Shown: positions 1-4,509 of the stretch, one piece after another | Layout of the letters: each line of letters opens with the position of its first letter | Numbering within the stretch: the stretch's first letter is position 1 | Assembly: GCA_958425285.1 (NCBI GenBank) | Contig: CATZVV010000075.1 | Location: 1-8,010 of the forward strand | Length of the DNA: 8,010 nt | DNA from: an uncultured Lachnoclostridium sp. | GTDB lineage: Bacteria > Bacillota > Clostridia > Lachnospirales > Lachnospiraceae | Direction of reading: 5' to 3' | Made by a program: the position numbers and the translations under genes | The notes under the pieces: model-generated | Databases searched by the model: none | The model's input: the letters and a program-made list of their open reading frames with translations, nothing else | What the model was told of the DNA's origin: nothing

Positions 1-58
1 CAAGATCTCTGCTGATAGCTGATTCCAATTCAGCAAAACTATTCACCATTTTGGACAT
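1..58 (-). CDS. Start of an unidentified phage gene, cut by the window edge
   Basis: Only the first 19 codons are visible, starting at ATG 58-56 and running off the left edge; they read MSKMVNSFAELESAISRDL. An AGGAAG-type Shine-Dalgarno lies about ten bases upstream, and an in-frame TGA directly precedes the ATG, so the start is well bounded. The gene follows the 206-aa gene by 13 bases. The short amphipathic opening resembles the N-termini of small phage structural proteins, but too little is present to name it. In a siphophage or myophage late operon this slot could hold the tape measure protein or a minor virion protein; that is positional inference only. Confidence 0.6.
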   Translation of the reverse strand, partial: MSKMVNSFAELESAISRDL

Positions 59-71
59 TCAAACCACTTCC

Positions 72-692
72 TTATTCTGCGTCTTTACGAATTGGAACCA
101 CATTCGACTCCGATGAATGAGGATTTGATCCATCTTTGCGAAGTTCTCGCACATATGCTTTGGCGATTTTCTCCACATCACCATTGGTATCAGATACAGT
201 CTGCATGAAATGATTCATGACATCCATGTCAATGCCATTAAATTTTGATATGTCTAATTCATCAATTTTTTTGGAAAGATGATCTAAAAATTCTCCGAGA
301 GAATCACGTCTAGTTAAAATTCTATTTAAATATAGTTGTTTCATAAATGACAGTTTTTCAGCAACGCACTCCATTACAAATCGCATTACCTGTTGAGGGT
401 AAGTCAATACAGTTTTCCGCTTAGACTGCACAAAGAAACTGCAAACCGTTTCGTTTACCTCTTTATTCTGAATGACGGCATCATAGATCACTTCCCCATC
501 TTCAAAATAGATTCCTTCCATGAAGAATGTAACGATAGCCTCGACTTGTGCTGGTTCTATGTAATATGGACAATAAGCACTTACAAACCCGTCTTCGTCA
601 AATTCAAACTGACGATTCACGATATAATCAATGGCCATTACTTTATCATCAAAAGAGATATTTTCTTTAACTTTCAAATTTTCAATTTTCAT
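72..692 (-). CDS. 206-aa phage protein, possible tail assembly chaperone
   Basis: The gene encodes 206 aa, starting at ATG 692-690 with a GGAGG site eight bases upstream (701-705) and ending in TAA at 74-72. I do not recognise a named family. The first 90 residues are acidic and mixed alpha/beta in appearance; residues 95-185 look mostly helical (for example FVMECVAEKLSFMKQLYLNR), and the tail is a polar segment ending VVPIRKDAE. No signal peptide or membrane segment is visible. It lies downstream of the tail-tube-like gene, where many tailed phages encode tail assembly chaperones that bind the tape measure protein. I looked for a lambda G/GT-type frameshift at its 3' end and found no convincing slippery site, and the next gene is preceded in frame by TGA. 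The chaperone role is therefore inferred from position alone. Confidence 0.8.
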   Translation of the reverse strand: MKIENLKVKENISFDDKVMAIDYIVNRQFEFDEDGFVSAYCPYYIEPAQVEAIVTFFMEGIYFEDGEVIYDAVIQNKEVNETVCSFFVQSKRKTVLTYPQQVMRFVMECVAEKLSFMKQLYLNRILTRRDSLGEFLDHLSKKIDELDISKFNGIDMDVMNHFMQTVSDTNGDVEKIAKAYVRELRKDGSNPHSSESNVVPIRKDAE

Positions 693-741
693 ATATACAA
701 TCCTCCAATAATTTGATATGATATTTTGATGAGAGCAGTTC

Positions 742-966
742 TTATCTCATAATTCTGAGAGAAAGATCTGGTGAAATCTCATGTTTAGTCAAAAATATAA
801 ATGTGTGTACGTACGTGCATACACAAGAATCAGATTCGGCCATATCGAATCTGTATGTGCGCACTGGCGTTCTTTGCCTAAAAAATAGCGTAAAGCATCG
901 TTCATTCCTGTAGCTGTGGATCAGACTCTCGTTTTGAAACACATCTACTGTGGGAACTGCTCTCAT
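742..966 (-). CDS. Possible 74-aa protein inside the inverted-repeat segment
   Basis: An ATG at 966-964 overlaps the TGA of the preceding 68-aa gene by one base (TGATG), a pattern typical of translational coupling, and the frame ends in TAA at 744-742. The predicted protein is rich in Arg, Cys and aromatic residues (for example RCFTLFFRQRTPVRTYRFDM) and poor in Lys, unlike its neighbours. It matches no family I know. For coding: the overlap, and the otherwise unusual gap of about 270 bases in a dense operon. Against it: almost the whole frame lies between perfect inverted repeats and spans a strong hairpin, so the DNA may be selected for structure. No Shine-Dalgarno of its own is evident, and the start would be sequestered in the 16-bp helix. 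Confidence 0.4.
   Translation of the reverse strand: MRAVPTVDVFQNESLIHSYRNERCFTLFFRQRTPVRTYRFDMAESDSCVCTYVHTFIFLTKHEISPDLSLRIMR
815..864 (-). repeat. Central hairpin within the inverted-repeat segment
   Basis: The core is an 8-bp perfect inverted repeat, CAGATTCG at 831-838 and CGAATCTG at 846-853, with a 7-base loop. It extends through small internal loops to CACA 822-825 with TGTG 856-859, and GTGC 815-818 with GCAC 861-864, giving about 16 pairs. A self-complementary GTACGTAC lies beside it at 807-814. There is no U-tract directly after the stem in the minus-strand RNA, so it is not a canonical terminator. Its centre (about 842) is close to the centre of the outer 16-bp repeat (about 848), consistent with one folded domain. 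Confidence 0.6.
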
Positions 967-1172
967 CAATCATGCGAATAATAAACCTTAAATTTCCAAT
1001 AATTATTTTCCCCATCCCACATCTCATACGTTTGATCCCATGCATTATACCGAATTCCCTGCAACTGTGTAGAGGTATGACAAATATGAATATATAAAGA
1101 TGATGGAAGAGAGTAGTTATGTTTTTGCATCTCATTGCTAATTTCGAATGAATACAATGAATCACTTCCCAT
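966..1172 (-). CDS. 68-aa small phage protein of unknown function
   Basis: ATG 1172-1170 overlaps the TAA of the RusA gene by one base (TAATG), so translation is probably coupled to the resolvase. The 68-aa product is aromatic-rich, with a well-formed C-terminal half (QGIRYNAWDQTYEMWDGENN, then YWKFKVYYSHD) that suggests a small beta-rich fold; no domain is recognised. A competing frame covers the same DNA (902-1165), but it has no such junction and encodes an implausible His/Cys/Arg-rich sequence. The stop codon TGA (968-966) lies inside the right arm of the 16-bp inverted repeat, so the present C-terminus may have been set by that segment. Coupling to RusA hints at a linked role, but nothing in the sequence shows it. 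Confidence 0.7.
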   Translation of the reverse strand: MGSDSLYSFEISNEMQKHNYSLPSSLYIHICHTSTQLQGIRYNAWDQTYEMWDGENNYWKFKVYYSHD

Positions 1173-1606
1173 TATAATAGAGTCACAATAATTTCTGTCC
1201 GAGGGTGCTCTGGGTCATACTCGGCAGAAAGAGTTAGACTTTTGAGGTGCTTCATGTCATCGTCTACAATAAAACCAGATACTGTAAATGCATCCAATAA
1301 AAACTTCGGAACTTGATTATCTACATCTCGACGAATCCTATTTTCAAAATATACTATTATCGTAACCGTAAAATGTTCTAATTTCTTATTTTCATACCCG
1401 AGATCCTGAATAAGCCAGCAACCAAAATCTTTCCATTTTTGTTTAAGGGCATTCATTTGTGGTCTTGGCAATATAAACCATTCGTTAATAGATGGATGTC
1501 TCGGCCTTTCAATTGGTAGTTTCTTCGCTTTTGGATGACAGCGAAAATAGAACTTATCATATCGATCAAGAGTATCCTGATCAATTACAATTTTTATTTC
1601 TTCCAT
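1172..1606 (-). CDS. rusA: RusA-family Holliday junction resolvase
   Basis: This 144-aa protein carries the RusA signature. Residues 92-106 read RRDVDNQVPKFLLDA, followed by GFIVDDDMKHLKSLTLS from residue 111. RusA enzymes are Mg2+-dependent homodimeric endonucleases that cut four-way DNA junctions. By alignment to E. coli RusA, Asp94, Asp96 and Asp116 correspond to catalytic Asp70, Asp72 and Asp91, and Lys101 is a candidate for the conserved lysine, with one extra residue between the DN and the K. The length is slightly above the roughly 120 aa of E. coli RusA; the extra residues are N-terminal, where HPSINEW stands in for the usual PPSxNxxY. ATG 1606-1604 is preceded by AAGGAG ten bases upstream, overlapping the stop of the 94-aa gene. 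It is surrounded by virion genes, so a role in debranching DNA for packaging is plausible (inference). Confidence 0.88.
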   Translation of the reverse strand: MEEIKIVIDQDTLDRYDKFYFRCHPKAKKLPIERPRHPSINEWFILPRPQMNALKQKWKDFGCWLIQDLGYENKKLEHFTVTIIVYFENRIRRDVDNQVPKFLLDAFTVSGFIVDDDMKHLKSLTLSAEYDPEHPRTEIIVTLL

Positions 1607-1620
1607 AAACTATCTACTCC

Positions 1621-1905
1621 TTAATGGTTGGATGGAGGAGTAGAAGCTTTCCAATATTCCCACGCTTTTTTAGTTTCAGGGGCAAAATAATACCCGATCA
1701 GTTTTCCCTTATATCCTTCATCAATCCAAACAGGTTGTACATTTAATTTGGCATAGGTGATAATCTGTTTCAGATTACAGATTTTAATTAAGTTTTTCTC
1801 ACCATAGACTTCTTTTACATCTTCAAATGACTTGAATTTAATAGTAATCACCTCGCTTGTTTTATTATCGTAAAAAATAGGGCATAAAAATATTGCGGAT
1901 TGCAT
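1621..1905 (-). CDS. 94-aa small phage protein, start uncertain
   Basis: The frame ends in TAA at 1623-1621, directly upstream of the RusA ribosome binding site. The conserved-looking part begins around IKFKSFEDVKEVYGEKNLIK and continues through QPVWIDEGYKGKLIGYYFAP to WEYWKASTPP. It resembles small soluble proteins found in phage late regions, of unknown function. The first ATG (1905-1903) gives 94 aa but has only a weak AGGG upstream, and the first 20 residues look unlike the rest. A much better Shine-Dalgarno, GAGGTGAT (1854-1847), sits eight bases before an ATT codon at 1842-1840, which would give 73 aa beginning at IKFKSF; a GTG at 1851-1849 overlaps that site. The ATG is given as the conventional choice. 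Confidence 0.7.
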   Translation of the reverse strand: MQSAIFLCPIFYDNKTSEVITIKFKSFEDVKEVYGEKNLIKICNLKQIITYAKLNVQPVWIDEGYKGKLIGYYFAPETKKAWEYWKASTPPSNH

Positions 1906-1938
1906 ATCTTTATACCCTATGTATCAATCCACAATCGA

Positions 1939-2196
1939 TTAACTATTTGCCATGATTCCCGCTGTTTTCATAGCAGCAATCAATTCATTGATTTTATTTT
2001 TTAAATCTGTAGTTGTTTCTGTTGTAGCATCATCTACTTTTGCCATCTGTTTTACTAGACCGGCTTTAGCAGTAGTAGCATTACCCGGAGCCGTTGGCAT
2101 CGCCTTATCCAGTGTCTCGATGCCTGTTTCCATATTATTTAATGCTTCTTTTGTAATCGTTTCGTTATCTTGCCAAGTTTTCTTTGTGTAAGCCAT
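1939..2196 (-). CDS. Head-fibre-like protein
   Basis: The 85-aa product starts MAYTKKTWQDNETITKEALN and ends in an Ala/Thr-rich segment (TTAKAGLVKQMAKVDD, then LKNKINELIAAMKTAGIMANS). This matches the pattern I know from short head-fibre proteins of Gram-positive phages (phi29 gp8.5-like C-terminal segment): an AGLVKQ motif followed by a helix ending in AGIMA. Such proteins decorate the virion surface and can aid adsorption. The N-terminal part (W.dNETITKEALNNMETGIE) is the kind that also begins many phage fibre proteins. ATG 2196 is preferred over the GTG three bases upstream because AAGGAGGT (2203-2210) is then about seven bases away. It follows the tail-tube-like gene across an 83-base structured gap that may control its translation. 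Confidence 0.75.
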   Translation of the reverse strand: MAYTKKTWQDNETITKEALNNMETGIETLDKAMPTAPGNATTAKAGLVKQMAKVDDATTETTTDLKNKINELIAAMKTAGIMANS

Positions 2197-2202
2197 CACG
2201 AC

Positions 2203-2210
2203 ACCTCCTT
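2203..2210 (-). promoter_or_regulatory. Strong ribosome binding site for the head-fibre-like gene
   Basis: AAGGAGGT in the transcript matches the anti-Shine-Dalgarno over eight bases. The spacing supports ATG 2196 rather than GTG 2199. Its first two A bases (2210-2209) also form the end of the TAA that closes the -1 reading frame extending from the tail-tube gene. Confidence 0.8.
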
Positions 2211-2228
2211 ATATCCGTTTTCCAACTT

Positions 2229-2290
2229 TTGCCTTACCAACTTTCCCCCTGCCGACTAAGGCAAGGTCATCAGGGGGAATTATTCCCCCT
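2229..2290 (-). promoter_or_regulatory. Alternative hairpin / H-type pseudoknot between tail-tube and head-fibre genes
   Basis: Three complementary arms lie in a row. In the transcript they are AGGGGGAA (2290-2283), the tail-tube stop codon UAA (2282-2280), UUCCCCCUG (2279-2271), and CAGGGGGAA (2251-2243). The middle arm can pair with the first, forming a hairpin with the stop codon as its loop, or with the third. A second helix, UUGCCUUA (2264-2257) with UAAGGCAA (2236-2229), interleaves with the middle/third pairing and gives an H-type pseudoknot order with stems of 9 and 8 bp and single-stranded joints of 6, 5 and 6 bases. There is no U-tract, so it does not look like a terminator. A ribosome reaching the stop codon would melt the first arm and favour the second structure (inference). 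Confidence 0.65.
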
Positions 2291-3041
2291 CAACTTCCTC
2301 CGGAAGCAGTGTCAGATCGAGCAGATTTCCATCATCGTCAACCAGGAGGTCGCATGTAATTGTAACTGTTGCAGGATCTCCATTATTAGAAAATGCAAGA
2401 GACATTGTAGGCTGTGGAACAGCTTTATATGCCTTGAACAGATAAGGAAGAATGTCGTCATCTGTCGTTTTCATATATGTATCTCCGTAAACCGTGAAGG
2501 CTCTTGGGAAACTTGTAGACTTAATATTGATATTGTACACATTAGTTTTCTTAGTTGTGTAGAATACAACAACAGCTGTATCCTCGTCCCCTGAAGCAAG
2601 AGTGATCTGTTTAGATGATACAGAAGAAACTTCAAACTCTGTTTCCAGATTTATATCAGCAGCATCATATACCCATACCTGTCCCTTTGTCAGAGTATCC
2701 TCTGTATTAAGGCTAATCTGGTGAGATGCTCCAATTGTTGCGTTCACTCTTTTCATAACATTAGCAGTATCACTTCCTGTACCACCAGACATCATTTCCC
2801 ACAGTTTCGGCGTCTGAATTTGTGTCTCAATAGTAAGCGTACCACCTCTATCGCCAGAGAAAGACACTTTCTTCGGATGTCCTTTTCCACCATATGCATA
2901 TACAGTCTCGCCTGTAAGTTCCTGGCTAGATGTATTAGCGTAGTCTACATAAAGAAATGGGTTTTTTGTTTTATACTCCTGGAAAATCAAGTCAGCAACC
3001 TCACGGTTAGCCATCTGCTTTGAGAATAAATTATTTGCCAT
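2280..3041 (-). CDS. Tail-tube-like major tail protein
   Basis: The 253-aa product starts at ATG 3041-3039 behind a strong AAGGAGGAG site; an upstream in-frame ATG at 3089 would add 16 basic residues without a ribosome site and is rejected. Residues 50-85 (GGKGHPKKVSFSGDRGGTLT, then IETQIQTPKLWEMMSGG) and 170-230 (TSFPRAFTVYGDTYMKTTDD, then MSLAFSNNGDPATVTITCDL) resemble tail-tube proteins of tailed Gram-positive phages, including the FP-x-Y-x-V-x-G-D-T-Y and GDPATV-type stretches. Tube proteins polymerise as rings around the tape measure to form the DNA channel. The central part (residues 105-165) could be an inserted beta domain. The gene follows the connector/completion genes, the usual order. 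Its last codons run into a G5 tract, a hairpin-enclosed stop and an open -1 frame. I see no sheath gene, so tail type cannot be decided. Confidence 0.75.
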   Translation of the reverse strand: MANNLFSKQMANREVADLIFQEYKTKNPFLYVDYANTSSQELTGETVYAYGGKGHPKKVSFSGDRGGTLTIETQIQTPKLWEMMSGGTGSDTANVMKRVNATIGASHQISLNTEDTLTKGQVWVYDAADINLETEFEVSSVSSKQITLASGDEDTAVVVFYTTKKTNVYNINIKSTSFPRAFTVYGDTYMKTTDDDILPYLFKAYKAVPQPTMSLAFSNNGDPATVTITCDLLVDDDGNLLDLTLLPEEVEGE

Positions 3042-3067
3042 GAATATTCTCCTCCTTTTTAAAATAT

Positions 3068-3103
3068 AAAAAAGAACCCAGCATACCATTAGGTATCACT
3101 GCG
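3068..3103 (-). terminator. Weak intrinsic-terminator-like hairpin before the tail-tube gene
   Basis: In the transcript AUACC (3096-3092), loop UAAU, GGUAU (3087-3083) forms a 5-bp stem. It can extend through a small internal loop by CAG (3101-3099) with CUG (3081-3079), followed by GGGUUC and a run of six U (3073-3068). It overlaps the last codons and stop (3091-3089) of the 263-aa gene. The stem is short and the U-run starts several bases after it, so partial termination or mRNA 3'-end protection is as likely as full termination. Confidence 0.4.
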
Positions 3104-3880
3104 TTCCTCTGTCTTGTCATATATATTCGTTCCCCACGCTCCAAAATGGAATGATTTATCCTTATCTCCCCATGCGGCAACACGCATAGTTAAAAAAGTA
3201 TATTGATCATCAATCTGTAAGCGCTGATATGAATCAAAAAGTTGAAAAACGGTAATATCTCCAACATTAGTCCACGTCAAAGTTTTGTCACGGGACACAA
3301 CGGATGAAAGAATATTACCGAAAGTCAAATCTTTATTTTGTGCGTTTTTAATTTTATTGAATTTTTGTCTTCTCTCATGAATTCTTGCATAAATCTGTTT
3401 ACCACGCCGGTTTCTGGCTTTTGATAAATCATCTACTTCGTTTTCATCCGGAGTGATATGTACACGTTGCAAAATAATCTGAAGAATCTTACTATAATTA
3501 TTTCGATTAATTACACCAAGTCCTGCAAGGTTTCCATCCGAATCATTCTTCTTAGTTAAGAAAGCCTCATACTCCGGATACCAAGAAAAATCTTCAACAA
3601 AGAAAAAGTTGAGCGCATCTGTAATGACATTCCGAAAAGATTCATCCATTAAAACAAGGTCAAACTTCGTCGTGTTCAATATTTTTCTTGGAGAAACTTT
3701 GATCCCTTTTTTATAAGTCTTATAATAATTTTCAGGAGACATACTTACATGATTCACATAAATGGCATATGTATAGTAGGTAATATCCCAGACTTCATTA
3801 ATAGTTGGACTTTTTATAGAGCCAATTCCTTCAAAATGTAGAGGACGAGGAGATAATAAGTCACTATAATCAAGCGTCAT
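3089..3880 (-). CDS. 263-aa phage protein of unknown function
   Basis: ATG 3880-3878 overlaps the TGA of the preceding gene (ATGA). An AAGGAGG site lies 13 bases upstream, a long spacing that suggests coupling with the upstream gene. I do not recognise a named family. The N-terminal 70 residues are rich in aromatics (VWDITYYTYAIYVNHVSM). Residues 85-110 contain an aromatic helix (DALNFFFVEDFSWYPEYEAF). Residues 145-185 are basic (KARNRRGKQIYARIHERRQK). The C-terminal part (FGNILSSVVSRDKTLTWTNV, then FQLFDSYQRLQIDDQ) ends in a Trp/Phe-rich segment, WGDKDKSFHFGAWGTNIYDK. No membrane segment is seen. It lies between a putative tail-completion gene and the tail-tube gene, so a role in head-tail joining or tail assembly is likely (inference). 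Its C-terminal stretch resembles other phage proteins of unknown role. Confidence 0.82.
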   Translation of the reverse strand: MTLDYSDLLSPRPLHFEGIGSIKSPTINEVWDITYYTYAIYVNHVSMSPENYYKTYKKGIKVSPRKILNTTKFDLVLMDESFRNVITDALNFFFVEDFSWYPEYEAFLTKKNDSDGNLAGLGVINRNNYSKILQIILQRVHITPDENEVDDLSKARNRRGKQIYARIHERRQKFNKIKNAQNKDLTFGNILSSVVSRDKTLTWTNVGDITVFQLFDSYQRLQIDDQYTFLTMRVAAWGDKDKSFHFGAWGTNIYDKTEERSDT

Positions 3881-4494
3881 ATCAGTCCCAGCACCTCCTT
3901 TATCTTTGGTGTGATATGGAAATCGGAAATAACATAAGAAAGAACCCGGCCATAATACTTATTATTTGGCACGTTTGTAGAAATAGGATATCGATCCGCA
4001 AAATTGACCGATCCAATTCCAAAATCCCTGCCAACTGCTTGACTGCATATAAGGCGATTGATTGCCATCATTGCCATGTCGCATCGATTTCCAGCCAATC
4101 CCTTTTTTGTAAAATAGACAGATTCTTCATCGGAAAGATCCAAAATATCATGGTGAGAGTAGACATAGATTTGCAAAGAAATATTTTTAATTCTGGAATT
4201 GGGAATTAAAGATGCGATAGTCTCCATACAAATAAAAGTACGAGTATCTTTTACCGTTTCTTCAATGTATGGGTGGGTAAAACAATGTCCTACCAAAGTA
4301 GTTTGACGTGGTTTCCCATACTTATCAACAGTATAAGAACCCCCTTTCCAATTTTGCTCATAAGAAAAATTAGAGTCATCTAACTCTGGCATAACAAGAC
4401 GTGTTACAAGGTCATCGTTCATAAAAAGCAATTGTAAGGTAGCTTTAAAGGCCCCGAATTCCCAAAGGGGATCATGAATAATTGATTCAGACAT
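3877..4494 (-). CDS. 205-aa phage protein, possible tail completion / head-tail joining
   Basis: ATG 4494-4492 is preceded by AAGGAGG with a seven-base spacer; another ATG five bases upstream (4499) is out of frame and is rejected. The product opens SESIIHDPLWEFGAFKATLQ and contains alternating beta and helical stretches such as RIKNISLQIYVYSHHDILDL and GLAGNRCDMAMMAINRLICS. It ends with GRVLSYVISDFHITPKIKEV. This mix, with a late LSYVISDFHIT strand, suits a tail-terminator/completion-type fold, but I cannot assign a family. Its place after two connector-like genes and before the tail-tube gene matches that of tail completion proteins in many tailed phages. The stop TGA overlaps the next ATG. 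Confidence 0.82.
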   Translation of the reverse strand: MSESIIHDPLWEFGAFKATLQLLFMNDDLVTRLVMPELDDSNFSYEQNWKGGSYTVDKYGKPRQTTLVGHCFTHPYIEETVKDTRTFICMETIASLIPNSRIKNISLQIYVYSHHDILDLSDEESVYFTKKGLAGNRCDMAMMAINRLICSQAVGRDFGIGSVNFADRYPISTNVPNNKYYGRVLSYVISDFHITPKIKEVLGLI

Positions 4495-4509
4495 GTCATC
4501 CCCTCCTTA

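Larger units (their letters stand above)
726..969. repeat. 244-bp segment bounded by a perfect 16-bp inverted repeat
   Basis: The left arm 726-741 (TTGATGAGAGCAGTTC) is the exact reverse complement of the right arm 954-969, with 212 bp between them. In the minus-strand transcript the arms would form a long helix. The first arm carries the stop codon of the 68-aa gene (968-966) and the ATG of the 74-aa reading frame (966-964). A second, roughly concentric hairpin lies at 815-864. A 16-bp perfect match within a few hundred bases is very unlikely by chance. It could be a small MITE-like element with terminal inverted repeats, or a structured regulatory RNA. I see no clear target-site duplication next to the arms and no recognisable group I or group II intron core. 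Confidence 0.75.

Noticed and set aside
56..110. Programmed frameshift joining the 206-aa protein to the next gene, as in lambda G/GT
   Set aside because: No convincing slippery heptamer is present, and an in-frame TGA directly precedes the next ATG, so no fusion is possible there.
393..716. Plus-strand reading frame of 107 codons
   Set aside because: It lies opposite the 206-aa gene, has no ribosome binding site, and its product is a low-complexity Phe/Ile-rich sequence typical of an antisense shadow.
726..969. Group I intron or hammerhead ribozyme in the inverted-repeat segment
   Set aside because: UGAUGAG and GAGAGUCU look suggestive, but the other conserved core elements (paired P7 strands; CUGANGA with GAAA and a cleavage triplet) are absent.
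902..1165. Minus-strand 87-codon frame overlapping the 68-aa gene
   Set aside because: It is in a different frame from the TAATG-coupled gene, lacks a ribosome site, and has an implausible His/Cys/Arg composition.
1906..1938. Promoter before the 94-aa gene (TATAAA box)
   Set aside because: The nearest -35-like hexamers are poorly matched or wrongly spaced.
1952..2191. Plus-strand frame with a hydrophobic Val/Ala-rich product that looks like a membrane protein
   Set aside because: It is the exact antisense of the Thr/Ala-rich head-fibre-like gene; the apparent membrane segment is a by-product of Ala/Thr codons read in reverse.
2229..2290. Intrinsic terminator after the tail-tube gene
   Set aside because: Stems are strong, but no U-tract follows in either strand's RNA, so a regulatory fold is more likely than a terminator.
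2184..2594. Plus-strand frame of 136 codons, Cys-rich
   Set aside because: It is antisense to the tail-tube gene and runs through the structured gap, without a start signal.
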